DNA of 64,000 nucleotides from contig NW_027488769.1 of the NCBI RefSeq assembly GCF_050948215.1, forward strand, positions 186,001 to 250,000, written 5' to 3'. Each line of letters starts with the position of its first letter. The first letter of the stretch is position 1. The notes below the pieces were generated by a model. It did not search any database. It worked only from the letters and a program-made list of their open reading frames with translations, and was not told where the DNA came from. Source of the stretch: Halictus rubicundus (lineage: Eukaryota > Arthropoda > Insecta > Hymenoptera > Halictidae). This document shows positions 1-13,690 of this stretch, piece after piece. Position numbers and translations under genes: made by a program.

Positions 1-1339
1 CTATATCATATTCTCTATCCTATCCTATCCTCTATCCTATCCTATCCTCTATCCTATACTCTATCGTATCCTATCCTCTATCGTATCCTATCCTCTATCC
101 TATAATATCCCATATAATATCCAATCCTCTATCCTATCCTCTATCCTATCCTCTATCCTATCCTTTCCTCTATCCTATACTATCCTCTATTCTATCATAT
201 CCTCAATCCTATCCTATCCTCTATCCTATTGTCTATCCTATCCTATCCTCTATCCTATAATCTATCCTCAATCCTATCCTCTATCGTATCCTATCCTCTA
301 TAATATCGTATCCTCAATCCTATCCTATCCACTATCCTATCCTATCCAATCCTCTGTCCTATCTTCTATCCTCTTCTCTATCCTATCCTATCCTATATCA
401 TATTCTCTATCCTATCCTATCCTCTATCCTATCCAATCCTCTATCCTATACTCTATCGTATCCTATCCTCTATCGTATCCTATCCTCTATCCTATAATAT
501 CCCATATAATATCCAATCCTCTATCCTATACTATCCTCTATTCTATCATATCCTCAATCCTATCCTATCCTCTATCCTATTGTCTATCCTATCCTATATT
601 CTATCCTATTCTCTATCCTATCCTATCCTCTATCGTCTCCTGTCCTCTCTCCTATCCAATCTCCTATCCTATCCTCAATCCTATCCTATCCTCTATCCTA
701 TCCTTTCCTCTATCCTATCCTATCAACTATTCTACCCTATCCTCAATTATATCCTATCCTCTATCCTATTGTCTATCCTATTCTATCCTCAATCCTATTC
801 TCTATCCTATCCTATCCTCTATCCTATCCTATCCTCTATCCTATCCTATCCTCAATCCTATCCTATCCTCTATCCTATCCTATCCTCTATCCTATTCTAT
901 ACTCCATCCTATCCTATCCGCTATCCTATCCTATCCTCTATCCTATCCTATCCTCTATCCTATCCGATCTCCTATCCTATCCTCTAACCTATCCTATCCT
1001 CTATCCTATCCAAACACCTATCCCATCCTCTATCATATCCAATCACCTATCCTATCCTCTATTCAATCCTATACTCTATCCTATCCTATCCTCTATAATA
1101 TCCTATCCTCTATCCTATCCTATAATCTATCCTATCCTATCCTCTATCCTATCCTATCCTCTATCCTATCCTATCCTCTATCCTATCCTATCCTCTATCC
1201 TATTCTATCCTCTATCCTATCCTATCCTCTGTCCTATCCTATCCTCTACCCTATCCTATCCTCTATCCTATCCTATCCTCTATCCTATCCTATCCTCTAT
1301 CCTATCCTATCCTCTATCCTATCCTATCCTCTATCCTAT

Positions 1340-3375
1340 CCTATCCTCAATCCTATCCTATCCACTATCCTATCCTATCCAATCCTCTGTCCTATCCTCT
1401 ATCCTATTCTCTATCCTATCCTATCCTCTATCCTATTCTCTATCGTATCCTATCCTCTATCGTATCCTATCCTCTATCCTATAATATCCCATATCCTATC
1501 CAATCCTCTATCCTATCCAATCACCTATCCCATCCTCTATCATATCCAATCACCTATCCTATCCTCTATTCAATCCTATACTCTATCCTATCCTATCCTC
1601 TATAATATCCTATCCTCTATCCTATCCTGTCCTCTGTCCTATCCTATACTCTATCGTATCCTATCCTCTATCGTATCCTATCCTCTATCCTATAATATCC
1701 CATATCCTATCCAATCCTCTATCCTATCCAATCACCTATCCCATCCTCTATCATATCCAATCACCTATCCTATCCTCTATTCAATCCTATACTCTATCCT
1801 ATCCTATCCTCTATAATATCCTATCCTCTATCCTATCCTATCCTCTATCCTATCCTATCCTCTATCCTATCCTCTATCCTATCCTCTATCCTATCCTATC
1901 CTCTATCCTATCCTATCCTCTATCCTATCCTATCCTCTATCCTATCCTATCCTCCATCCCCTATCCTATCCTCTATCCTATCCTATCCTCTATCCTATCC
2001 TATCCTCTATAATATCGTATCCTCTTTTCTTTAATATCATCTATCCTATCCTATTCTCTATCCTATCCTATCCTCTATCCTATTCCATCAACTATCCTAT
2101 CCAATTCCCTACCCTATCCTCTATCCTATCCTATCCTCTATCCTATCCTATCCTCTATCGTATCCTATCCTCTATCCTATCCAATCCTATATCCTATCCT
2201 ATCCTCTATCGTCTCCTGTCCTCTCTCCTATCCAATCTCCTATCCTATCCTCAATCCTATCCTATCCACTATCCTATCCTATCCACTATCCTATCCTATC
2301 CACTATCCTATCCTATCCAATCCTCTGTCCTATCCTCTATCCTATTCTCTATCCTATCCTATCCTATATCATATTCTCTATCCTATCCTATCCTCTATCC
2401 TATCCTATCCTCTATCCTATACTCTATCGTATCCTATCCTCTATCGTATCCTATCCTCTATCCTATAATATCCCATATAATATCCAATCCTCTATCCTAT
2501 CCTCTATCCTATCCTCTATCCTATCCTTTCCTCTATCCTATACTATCCTCTATTCTATCATATCCTCAATCCTATCCTATCCTCTATCCTATTGTCTATC
2601 CTATCCTATCCTCTATCCTATAATCTATCCTCAATCCTATCCTCTATCGTATCCTATCCTCTATAATATCGTATCCTCAATCCTATCCTATCCTCTATAA
2701 TGTCGTATCCTCTATCATATCCTATCCTCTTTTCTTTAATATCATCTATCCTATCCTATTCTCTATCCTATCCTATCCTCTATCCTATTCCATCAACTAT
2801 CCTATCCAATTCCCTATCCTATCCTCTATCCTATCCTATCCTCTATCCTATCCTATCCTCTATCCTATCCTATCCTCTATCGTATCCTATCCTCTATCCT
2901 ATCCAATCCTATATCCTATCCTATCCTCTATCGTCTCCTGTCCTCTCTCCTATCCAATCTCCTATCCTATCCTCAATCCTATCCTATCCACTATCCTATC
3001 CTATCCAATCCTCTGTCCTATCTTCTATCCTCTTCTCTATCCTATCCTATCCTATATCATATTCTCTATCCTATCCTATCCTCTATCCTATCCAATCCTC
3101 TATCCTATACTCTATCGTATCCTATCCTCTATCGTATCCTATCCTCTATCCTATAATATCCCATATAATATCCAATCCTCTATCCTATCCTCTATCCTAT
3201 CCTTTCCTCTATCCTATACTATCCTCTATTCTATCATATCCTCAATCCTATCCTATCCTCTATCCTATTGTCTATCCTATCCTATATTCTATCCTATTCT
3301 CTATCCTATCCTATCCTCTATCGTCTCCTGTCCTCTCTCCTATCCAATCTCCTATCCTATCCTCAATCCTATCCT
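1340..3375 (+). repeat. Copy 1 of a 2-kb direct duplication (partner 7,462-9,451)
   Basis: Landmark variants occur in the same order here and about 6.1 kb downstream. The offset is 6,122 bp from the TCAATCC at 1347 to the CTGTCC at 1626, and 6,076 bp from the CCTCCATCCCC unit at 1951 to the TATTGTC at 3268. The 46-bp shift lies between about 1840 and 1950 and equals two 17-bp units plus one 12-bp unit. The copies part at about 3375, where this one reads CCTCTATCC and the partner CCACTATCC. Confidence 0.85.
1440..1840 (+). repeat. 211-bp tandem duplication
   Basis: Two adjacent copies start at CTATCG 1440 and 1651. Each carries, in order, two TATCGTATCC units, TATAATATCCC, CCAATCACC, CCCATCCTC, a second CCAATCACC, ATTCAATCC, ATACTC and TATAATATCC. 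They diverge at about 1629/1840, where the first has CTGTCC and the second the consensus CTATCC. The same 211-bp pair is present at 7562/7773, so it arose before the larger 6.1-kb-offset duplication. Confidence 0.85.
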
Positions 3376-4282
3376 ATCCTCTATCCTATCCTTTCCTCTA
3401 TCCTATCCTATCCTCTATTCTACCCTATCCTCAATTATATCCTATCCTCTATCCTATTGTCTATCCTATTCTATCCTCAATCCTATCCTCTATCGTATCC
3501 TATCCTCTATAATATCGTATCCTCAATCCTATCCTATCCTCTATAATGTCGTATCCTCTATCATATCCTATCCTCTTTTCTTTAATATCATCTATCCTAT
3601 CCTATTCTCTATCCTATCCTATCCTCTATCCTATTCCATCAACTATCCTATCCAATTCCCTATCCTATCCTCTATCCTATCCTATCCTCTATCCTATCCT
3701 ATCCTCTATCCTATCCTATCCTCTATCGTATCCTATCCTCTATCCTATCCAATCCTATATCCTATCCTATCCTCTATCGTCTCCTGCCCTCTCTCCTATC
3801 CAATCTCCTATCCTATCCTCAATCCTATCCTATCCACTATCCTATCCTATCCAATCCTCTGTCCTATCTTCTATCCTCTTCTCTATCCTATCCAATCCTC
3901 TATCCTATACTCTATCGTATCCTATCCTCTATCGTATCCTATCCTCTATCCTATAATATCCCATATAATATCCAATCCTCTATCCTATCCTCTATCCTAT
4001 CCTTTCCTCTATCCTATACTATCCTCTATTCTATCATATCCTCAATCCTATCCTATCCTCTATCCTATTGTCTATCCTATCCTATATTCTATCCTATTCT
4101 CTATCCTATCCTATCCTCTATCGTCTCCTGTCCTCTCTCCTATCCAATCTCCTATCCTATCCTCAATCCTATCCTATCCTCTATCCTATCCTTTCCTCTA
4201 TCCTATCCTATCCTCTATTCTACCCTATCCTCAATTATATCCTATCCTCTATCCTATTGTCTATCCTATTCTATCCTCAATC
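2695..4282 (+). repeat. Adjacent direct duplication, offset 846 then 800 bp
   Basis: The stretch starting at TATAATGTCG near 2695 and running through the T-rich block, CTCCTGTCC block and TATTGTC variants is repeated from about 3541. The offset is 846 bp at the start and 800 bp after a 46-bp deletion in the second copy near 3885, which removes the CTATATCATATTCTC element. The copies separate near 3482/4282. Confidence 0.8.
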
Positions 4283-4620
4283 CTATTCTCTATCCTATCC
4301 TATCCTCTATCCTATCCTATCCTCTATCCTATCCTATCCTCAATCCTATCCTATCCTCTATCCTATCCTATCCTCTATCCTATTCTATACTCCATCCTAT
4401 CCTATCCGCTATCCTATCCTATCCTCTATCCTATCCTATCCTCTATCCTATCCGATCTCCTATCCTATCCTCTAACCTATCCTATCCTCTATCCTATCCA
4501 ATCACCTATCCCATCCTCTATCATATCCAATCACCTATCCTATCCTCTATTCAATCCTATACTCTATCCTATCCTATCCTCTATAATATCCTATCCTCTA
4601 TCCTATCCTATAATCTATCC
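3990..4620 (+). repeat. Segment duplicated from about 500-1130
   Basis: From the TATTGTC unit (580 and 4068) through CTCCTGTCC, ATACTCCATCC, TATCCGC, CCGATCTCC (966 and 4454) and CTAACC, the two stretches run in register with an offset of 3,488 bp. A shorter related copy begins at 5684. This is satellite sequence only; the readable frame across it is a by-product. Confidence 0.75.
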
Positions 4621-7461
4621 TATCCTATCATCTATCCTATCCTATCCTCTATCCTATCCTATCCTCTATCGTATCCTATCCTCTATCCTATCCTATCCTC
4701 TATCCTATCCTATCCTCTATCCTATCCTATCCTCTATCCTATCCTATCCTCTATCCTATCCTATCCTCTATCCTATCCTATCCTCTATCCTATCCTATCC
4801 TATCCTCTATCCTATCCTATCCTCTATCCTATCCTATCCTCTATCCTATCCTATCCTCTATCCTATCCTATCCTCTATCCTATCCTATCCTCTATCCTAT
4901 CCTATAATCTATCCTATCCTATCTTCTATCCTATCCTATCCTCTATCCTATATTATCCTCTATCCTATCCTATCCTTCTATACTATCCTATCCTCTATCC
5001 TATTCTATCTTCTATCCTATCGTATCCTCTATCCTATCCTATCCTCTATCCTATAATCTATCCTCAATCCTATCCTCTATCGTATCCTATCCTCTATAAT
5101 ATCGTATCCTCTATCCTATCCTATCCTCTATAATATCGTATCCTCTTTTCTTTAATATCATCTATCCTATCCTATTCTCTATCCTATCCTATCCTCTATC
5201 CTATTCCATCAACTATCCTATCCAATTCCCTACCCTATCCTCTATCCTATCCTATCCTCTATCCTATCCTATCCTCTATCGTATCCTATCCTCTATCCTA
5301 TCCAATCCTATATCCTATCCTATCCTCTATCGTCTCCTGTCCTCTCTCCTATCCAATCTCCTATCCTATCCTCAATCCTATCCTATCCACTATCCTATCC
5401 TATCCACTATCCGATCCTATCCAATCCTCTGTCCTGTCTTCTATCCTCTTCTCTATCCTATCCTATCCTATATCATATTCTCTATCCTATCCTATCCTCT
5501 ATCCTATCCAATCCTCTATCCTATACTCTATCGTATCCTATCCTCTATCGTATCCTATCCTCTATCCTATAATATCCCATATAATATCCAATCCTCTATC
5601 CTATCCTCTATCCTATCCTTTCCTCTATCCTATACTATCCTCTATTCTATCATATCCTCAATCCTATCCTATCCTCTATCCTATTGTCTATCCTATCCTA
5701 TATTCTATCCTATTCTCTATCCTATCCTATCCTCTATCGTCTCCTGTCCTCTCTCCTATCCAATCTCCTATCCTATCCTCAATCCTATCCTATCCTCTAT
5801 CCTATCCTTTCCTCTATCCTATCCTATCCTCTATTCTACCCTATCCTCAATTATATCCTATCCTCTATCCTATTGTCTATCCTATTCTATCCTCTATCCT
5901 ATTCTCTATCCTATCCTATCCTCTATCCTATCCTATCCTCTATCCTATCCTATCCTCAATCCTATCCTATCCTCTATCCTATCCTATCCTCTATCCTATC
6001 CTATCCTCTATAATATCCTATCCTCTATCCTATCCTATAATCTATCCTATCCTATCCTCTATCCTATCCTATCCTCTATCCTATCCTATCCTCTACCCTA
6101 TCCTATCCTCTATCCTATCCTATCCTCTATCCTATCCTATCCTCTATCCTATCCTATCCTCTATCCTATGCTATCCTCTATACTATCCTATCCTCTATCC
6201 TATTCTAACTTCTATCCTATCGTATCCTCTATCCTATCCTATCCTCTATCCTATAATCTATCCTCAATCCTATCCTCTATCGTATCCTATCCTCTATAAT
6301 ATCGTATCCTCTATCCTATCCTATCCTCTATAATATCGTATCCTCTATCATATCCTATCCTCTATCCTATAATCTATCCTCAATCCTATCCTCTATCGTA
6401 TCCTATCCTCTATAATATCGTATCCTCTATCCTATCCTATCCTCTATAATATCGTATCCTCTATCATATCCTATCCTCTTTCCTTTAATATCATCCATCC
6501 TATCCTATTCTCTATCCTATCCTATCCTCTATCCTATTCCATCAACTATCCTATCCAATCCCCTATCCTATCATCTATCCTATCCTATCCTCTATCCTAT
6601 CCTATCCTCTATCGTATCCTATCCTCTATCCTATCCAATCCTATATCCTATCCTATCCTCTATCGTCTCCTGTCCTCTCTCCTATCCAATCTCCTATACT
6701 ATCCTCAATCCTATCCTATCCACTATCCTATCCTATCCAATCCTCTGTCCTATCCTCTATCCTATTCTCTATCCTATCCTATCCTCTATCCTATTCTCTA
6801 TCCTATCCTTTCCTCTATCCTATCCTATCCTCTATTCTACCCCATCCTCTATTATATCCTATCCTCTATCCTATTGTCTATCCTATTCTATCCTCTATCC
6901 TATTCTCTATCCTATCCTATCCTCTATCCTATCCTATCCTCTATCCTATCCTATCCTCAATCCTATCCTACCCTCTATCCTATCCTATCCTCTATCCTAT
7001 TCTATACTCCATCCTATCCTATCCGCTATCCTATCCTATCCTCTATCCTATCCTATCCTCTATCCTATCCGATCTCCTATCCTATCCTCTAACCTATCCT
7101 ATCCTCTATCCTATCCAAACACCAATCCCATCCTCTATCATATCCAATCACCTATCCTATCCTCTATTCAATCCTATACTCTATCCTATCCTATCCTCTA
7201 TAATATCCTATCCTCTATCCTATCCTATCCTCTATCGTATCCTATCCTCTATCCTATTCTATCCTCTATCCTATCCTATCCTCTATCCTATCCTATCCTC
7301 TACCCTATCCTATCCTCTATCCTATCCTATCCTCTATCCTATCCTATCCTCTATCCTATCCTATCCTCTATCCTATCCTATCCTCTATCCTATGCTATCC
7401 TCTATACTATCCTATCCTCTATCCTATTCTATACTCCATCCTATCCTATCCGCTATCCTAT

Positions 7462-9451
7462 CCTATCCTCAATCCTATCCTATCCACTATCCTATCCTAT
7501 CCAATCCTCTGTCCTATCCTCTATCCTATTCTCTATCCTATCCTATCCTCTATCCTATTCTCTATCGTATCCTATCCTCTATCGTATCCTATCCTCTATC
7601 CTATAATATCCCATATCCTATCCAATCCTCTATCCTATCCAATCACCTATCCCATCCTCTATCATATCCAATCACCTATCCTATCCTCTATTCAATCCTA
7701 TACTCTATCCTATCCTATCCTCTATAATATCCTATCCTCTATCCTATCCTGTCCTCTGTCCTATCCTATACTCTATCGTATCCTATCCTCTATCGTATCC
7801 TATCCTCTATCCTATAATATCCCATATCCTATCCAATCCTCTATCCTATCCAATCACCTATCCCATCCTCTATCATATCCAATCACCTATCCTATCCTCT
7901 ATTCAATCCTATACTCTATCCTATCCTATCCTCTATAATATCCTATCCTCTATCCTATCCTATCCTCTATCCTATCCTCTATCCTATCCTATCCTCTATC
8001 CTATCCTATCCTCTATCCTATCCTATCCTCCATCCCCTATCCTATCCTCTATCCTATCCTATCCTCTATCCTATCCTATCCTCTATCCTATCCTATCCTC
8101 TATAATATCGTATCCTCTTTTCTTTAATATCATCTATCCTATCCTATTCTCTATCCTATCCTATCCTCTATCCTATTCCATCAACTATCCTATCCAATTC
8201 CCTACCCTATCCTCTATCCTATCCTATCCTCTATCCTATCCTATCCTCTATCGTATCCTATCCTCTATCCTATCCAATCCTATATCCTATCCTATCCTCT
8301 ATCGTCTCCTGTCCTCTCTCCTATCCAATCTCCTATCCTATCCTCAATCCTATCCTATCCACTATCCTATCCTATCCACTATCCTATCCTATCCAATCCT
8401 CTGTCCTATCCTCTATCCTATTCTCTATCCTATCCTATCCTATATCATATTCTCTATCCTATCCTATCCTCTATCCTATCCTATCCTCTATCCTATACTC
8501 TATCGTATCCTATCCTCTATCGTATCCTATCCTCTATCCTATAATATCCCATATAATATCCAATCCTCTATCCTATCCTCTATCCTATCCTCTATCCTAT
8601 CCTTTCCTCTATCCTATACTATCCTCTATTCTATCATATCCTCAATCCTATCCTATCCTCTATCCTATTGTCTATCCTATCCTATCCTCTATCCTATAAT
8701 CTATCCTCAATCCTATCCTCTATCGTATCCTATCCTCTATAATATCGTATCCTCAATCCTATCCTATCCTCTATAATGTCGTATCCTCTATCATATCCTA
8801 TCCTCTTTTCTTTAATATCATCTATCCTATCCTATTCTCTATCCTATCCTATCCTCTATCCTATTCCATCAACTATCCTATCCAATTCCCTATCCTATCC
8901 TCTATCCTATCCTATCCTCTATCCTATCCTATCCTCTATCCTATCCTATCCTCTATCGTATCCTATCCTCTATCCTATCCAATCCTATATCCTATCCTAT
9001 CCTCTATCGTCTCCTGTCCTCTCTCCTATCCAATCTCCTATCCTATCCTCAATCCTATCCTATCCACTATCCTATCCTATCCAATCCTCTGTCCTATCTT
9101 CTATCCTCTTCTCTATCCTATCCTATCCTATATCATATTCTCTATCCTATCCTATCCTCTATCCTATCCAATCCTCTATCCTATACTCTATCGTATCCTA
9201 TCCTCTATCGTATCCTATCCTCTATCCTATAATATCCCATATAATATCCAATCCTCTATCCTATCCTCTATCCTATCCTTTCCTCTATCCTATACTATCC
9301 TCTATTCTATCATATCCTCAATCCTATCCTATCCTCTATCCTATTGTCTATCCTATCCTATATTCTATACTATTCTCTATCCTATCCTATCCTCTATCGT
9401 CTCCTGTCCTCTCTCCTATCCAATCTCCTATCCTATCCTCAATCCTATCCT
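7462..9451 (+). repeat. Copy 2 of the 2-kb direct duplication (partner 1,340-3,375)
   Basis: This is the downstream partner of the left-zone duplication. It includes the second 211-bp tandem pair (CTATCG at 7562 and 7773), the CCTCCATCCCC unit at 8027, T-rich blocks at 8111 and 8801 and CTCCTGTCC blocks at 8304 and 9009. It lacks 46 bp present in the first copy. Its right part also takes part in the 51-kb-offset duplication. Confidence 0.85.
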
Positions 9452-11425
9452 ATCCACTATCCTATCCTATCCAATCCTCTGTCCTATCCTCTATCCTATT
9501 CTCTATCCTATCCTATCCTCTATCCTATCCTATCCTCTATCCTATCCTATCCTCTATCCTATTCTATCCGCTATCCTATCCTATCCTATATCCTATCCTA
9601 TCCTCTATCCTATCCTATCCTCTATCCTATCCTATCCTCTATCCTATCCTATCCTCTATCCTATCCTATCCTCTATCCTATCCTATCCTCTATCCTATCC
9701 TATCCTCTATCCTCTATCCTATCCTATCCTCTATCCTATCCTATCCTCTATCCTATCCTATCCTCTATCCTATCCTATCCTCTATCCTACCCTATCCTCT
9801 ATCCTATCCTATCCTCTATCCTATCCTATCCTCTATCCTATATCATCCTCTATCCTATCCTATCCTCTATACTATCCTATCCTCTATCCTATAATCTATC
9901 CTCAATCCTATCCTCTATCGTATCCTATCCTCTATAATATCGTATCCTCTATCCTATCCTATCATCTATAATATCGTATCCTCTATCCTATCTTATCCTC
10001 TAAAATATCGTATCCTCTATCATATCCTATCCTCTATCCTATCCTATCCTCTATCCTATCCTATCCTATATCCTACCCTATCCTCTATCGTCTCCTGTCC
10101 TCTCTCCTATCCAATCTCATATCCTATCCTCAATCCCATCCTATCCACTATCCTATCCTATCCAATCCTCTGTCGTATCCTCTATCCTATTCTCTATCCT
10201 ATCCTATCCTATCCTCTATCCTATCCTATCCTCTATTCTATGCTCTATCGTATCCTATCCTCTATCGTATCCTATCCTCTATCCTATAATATCCCATATA
10301 ATATCCAATCCTCTATCCTATCCTCTATCCTATCCTCTATCCTATCCTTTCCTCTATCCTATACTATCCTCTATTCTATCCTATCCTCAATCCTATCCTA
10401 TCCTCTATCATATTGTCTATCCTATCCTATCCTCTATCCTATTCTCTATCCTATCCTATCCTCTATCCTATCCTATCCTCTATCCTATCCTATCGTCTAT
10501 CCTATCCTATCCTCTATCCTATCCTGTCGTCTATCCTATCCTCTATCCTATCCTATCCTCTATCCTATCCTATCCTCTATCCTATCCTATCCTCTATCCT
10601 ATCCTATCCTCTATCCTATCCTATCCTCTATCCTATCCTATCCTCTATCCTATCCTATCCTCTATCCTATCCTATCCTCTATCCTATCCTATCCTCTATC
10701 CTATCCTATCCTCTATCCTATCCTATCCTCTATCCTCTATCCTATCCTATCCTCTATCCTATCCTATCCTCTATCCTATCCTATCCTCTATCCTATCCTA
10801 TCCTCCATCCTATCCTATCCTCTATCCTATCCTATCCTGTATGCTATCCTATCCTCTATCCTATATCATCCTCTATCCTATCCTATCCTCTATACTATCC
10901 TATCCTCTATCCTATAATCTATCCTCAATCCTATCCTCTATCGTATCCTATCCTCTATAATATCGTATCCTCTATCCTATCCTATCATCTATAATATCGT
11001 ATCCTCTATCCTATCTTATCCTCTATAATATCGTATCCTCTATCATATCCTATCCTCTATTCTATCCTATCCTCAATCCTATCCTATCCTCTATCCTATT
11101 GTCTATCCTATCCTATCCTCTATCCTATTCTCTATCCTATCCTATCCTCTATCCTATCCTATCCTCTATCCTATCCTATCGTCTATCCTATCCTCTATCC
11201 TATCCTATCCTCTATCCTATCCTGTCGTCTATCCTATCCTCTATCCTATCCTATCCTCTATCCTATCCTGTCCTCTATCCTATCCCATCTTCTATCCTAT
11301 CCTATCCTCTATCCTATCAAATCCCCTATCCTATCCTCTGTCCTATCCTATCCTCTATCCTATCCTATCCTCTATCCTATCAAATCCCCTATCCTATCAA
11401 ATCCCCTATCCTATCCTCTATCCTA
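8460..11425 (+). repeat. Left copy of a 3-kb duplication repeated 51.1 kb downstream
   Basis: Landmarks here reappear in order at 59,540-62,474: TATAATATCCC at 8541 and 59621 (offset 51,080), CTCCTGTCC blocks at 9009/60089 and 9399/60479 (51,080), the block at 10090/61204 (51,114), TATTGTC at 10413/61515 (51,102) and CTGTCCTC at 11267/62316 (51,049). The 34- and 12-bp steps are whole units. The 53-bp step is not a simple sum of 12- and 17-bp units. One local difference is at about 10,280-10,330, where this copy keeps CCCATATAATATCC and the right copy has CTGTCGTC units. Confidence 0.88.
10175..10512 (+). repeat. Segment shared with about 20,049-20,386
   Basis: The unusual string CTATGCTCTATCG (ATG at 10240) followed by CCCATATAATATCC, TTTCCTC, ATACTATCC and TATTGTC is repeated with a constant offset of 9,874 bp at 20114 onwards. 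This is a small A-type island inserted in, or left behind in, the core. The right-hand copy at 61354 shares the start but not the CCCATATAATATCC part. Confidence 0.8.
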
Positions 11426-13690
11426 TCCTCTATCCTATCCTCTATCCTATCCTATCCTCTATTCTATCCTATCGTCTATCCTATCCTCTATCCTATCCTA
11501 TCCTCTGTCCTATCGTATCCTCTATCCTATCCTATCCTATCCTCTATCCTATCCTATCTTCTATCCTATCCTATCCTCTATCCTATCATATCCTCTATCC
11601 TATAATATCCTCTATCCTATCCTATCCTCTATTCTATCCTATCCTCTATCCTATCCTATCGTCTATCGTATCCTCTATCCTATCCTATCCTCTAACCTAT
11701 CCTATCCTCTATCCTATCCTATCCTCTATCCTATCCTATCCTCTATCCTATCCGGTATCCTATCAAATCCCCTATCCTATCCTCTATCCTATCCTATCGT
11801 CTATCCTATCCTATCCTCTATCCTATCCTATCGTCTATCCTATCGTCTATCCTATCCTATCCTCTATCCTATCCTATCCTCTATCCTATCCTATCCTCTA
11901 TCCTATCCTATCTTCTATCCTATCCTATCCTCTATCCTATCAAATCCCCTATCCTATCCTCTATCCTATCCTATCCTGTATCCTATCCAATCCTCTATCC
12001 TATCCTATCATCTATCATCAATCCTATCCTTTCCTGTATCCTTTCCAATCCTCTATCCTATCCTATCCTCTATCCTATCCTATCCTATCCTCTATCCTAT
12101 CCTATCCTCTATCCTATCCTATCGTCTATCCTATCCTCTATCCTATCCTATCCTCTATCCTATCCTATCCTCTATCCTATCCTATCCTCTATCCTATCCT
12201 ATCCTCTATCCTATCCTATCCTCTATCATATCCTATCATCTATCATCAATCCTATCCTTTCCTGTATCCTATCCAATCCTCTATCCTATCCTATCCTCTA
12301 TCCTATCCTGTCCTCTATCCTATCCTATCCTCTATCATATTCTCTATCCTATAATATCCTCTATCCTATCAAATCCCCTATCATATCCTCTATCCTATCC
12401 TATCCTCAATCCTATCCTATCCTCTATCGTATACTATCCTCTATTATATCCAATCCTATATCCTATCCTATCCTCTATCGTCTCCTGTCCTCTCTCCTAT
12501 CCAATCTCCTATCCTATCCTCAATCCTATCCTATCCACTATCCTATCCTATCCAATCCTCTGTCCTATCCTCTATCCTGTTCTCTATCCTATCCTACCCT
12601 CTATCCTATCCTATCCTCTATCCTATCCTATCCTCTATCCTATCCTATCCTCTATCCTATCCTATCCTCTATCCTATCCTATCCTCTATCCTATCCTATC
12701 CTCTATCCTATCCTATCCTCTATCCTATCCTATCCTCTATCCTATCCTATCCTCTATCCTATCCTATCCTCTATCCTATCCTATCCTCTATCCTATCCTA
12801 TCCTCTATCCTATCCTATCCTCTATCCTATCCTATCCTCTATCCTATCCTATCCTCTATCCTATCCTATCCTCTATCCTATATCATCCTCTATCCTATCC
12901 TATCCTCTATACTATCCTATCCTCTATCCTATAATCTATCCTCAATCCTATCCTCTATCGTATCCTATCCTCTATAATATCGTATCCTCTATCCTATCCT
13001 ATCATCTATAATATCGTATCCTCTATTCTATCTTATCCTCTATAATATCGTATCCTCTATCATATCCTATCCTCAATCCTATCCTATCCTCTATCCTATT
13101 GTCTATCCTATCCTATCCTCTATCCTATTCTCTATCCTATCCTATCCTCTATCCTATCCTATCCTCTATCCTATCCTATCGTCTATCCTATCCTCTATCC
13201 TATCCTATCCTCTATCCTATCCTGTCGTCTATCCTATCCTCTATCCTATCCTATCCTCTATCCTATCCTATGATCTATCCTATCCTATCCCCTATCATAT
13301 CCTATCCTATCCCCTATCATATCCTATCCTCTATCCAATCCTATTCTCTATCCTATCCTATCCTCTATCCTATCCTCTATCCTATCCTCTATCCTATCCT
13401 CCATCCTATCCTATCCTCTATTCTATCCTATCGTCTATCCTATCCTCTATCCTATCCTATCCTCTGTCCTATCGTATCCTCTATCCTATCCTATCCTATC
13501 CTCTATCCTATCCTATCTTCTATCCTATCCTATCCTCTATCCTATCATATCCTCTATCCTATAATATCCTCTATCCTATCCTATCCTCTATTCTATCCTA
13601 TCGTCTATCCTATCCTCTATCCTATCCTATCCTCTATCCTATCCTATCGTCTATCGTATCCTCTATCCTATCCTATCCTCTAACCTATCC
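11091..13690 (+). repeat. Transition zone between subfamilies
   Basis: Core-type markers (TATCAAATCCCC, first seen near 11,317; CCCATCTTC; TATCGTC) are mixed with the last A-type elements on this side: a CTCCTGTCC block at 12480, TATAATATCG units near 12,975-13,050 and TATTGTC at 13099. A perfect consensus tract (12,600-12,880) lies inside. No gene is seen. Confidence 0.75.
12600..12880 (+). repeat. Perfect 17-bp consensus tract (about 16.5 units)
   Basis: This is the longest unbroken run of identical units that I found by reading: about 281 bp of CTATCCTATCCTATCCT with no substitution, ending at TATATCATCC. It defines the consensus and its 17-bp phase. Other near-perfect tracts are at about 4,681-4,905 (one 22-bp unit), 9,598-9,714, 15,540-15,685, 37,320-37,468, 60,688-60,840, 61,650-61,846 and 62,460-62,648. 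Confidence 0.92.

Larger units (their letters stand above)
2021..8825 (+). repeat. Left cluster of T-rich blocks (CTTTTCTTTAATATCAT)
   Basis: The most diverged element in the array is a block reading CTCTTTTCTTTAATATCAT, followed by CTATCC units, CTATTCTC and, farther on, CTATTCCATCAACTATCC. Copies start near 2021, 2726, 3571, 5141, 6475 (variant TCCTTTAATATCATCCATCC), 8111 and 8801. Three of them (2726, 3571, 8801) are preceded by the rare TATAATGTCG, the source of one class of false ATG start. Its TTTAA is the only recurrent short AT-rich run in the window. I see no evidence that it is a promoter or a transposon remnant, although a relic of another sequence cannot be excluded. Confidence 0.8.
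1..11090 (+). repeat. Zone A: left satellite subfamily with T-rich and CTCCTGTCC variant blocks
   Basis: This zone is satellite throughout but richer in diverged units than the core. Typical variants are TATAATATC, ATCCCATATAATATCC, CCAATCACC, TCAATCC, CCACTATCC, TATTGTC, CTATATCATATTCTC and the two composite blocks annotated separately. The core marker TATCAAATCCCC is not seen here. TAA inside TATAATATC breaks the + frames often, so apparent reading frames are shorter than in the core. The zone is assembled from overlapping direct duplications (offsets near 211, 800-846, 3,488 and 6,076-6,122 bp). No gene, promoter or RNA gene is seen. Confidence 0.85.
635..12500 (+). repeat. Left cluster of CTCCTGTCC variant blocks
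   Basis: A composite block beginning GTCTCCTGTCCTCTCTCC and usually followed by TATCCAATCTCC recurs with its first G at about 635, 2211, 2933, 3323, 3779 (with CTGCCC), 4123, 5332, 5739, 6665, 8304, 9009, 9399, 10090 and 12480. It is usually preceded by a normal TATCCTCTATC and followed by a TCAATCC or CCACTATCC variant. The conserved order of neighbours shows that the block spread with kilobase-scale duplications and not by independent mutation. None is found between about 12.5 and 57.8 kb. Confidence 0.85.

Noticed and set aside
2021..2045. TATA-like promoter in the T-rich block (TTTAATATC)
   Set aside because: It has some AT-richness, but there is no downstream gene and no other promoter element, and the block is copied as part of larger satellite duplications.
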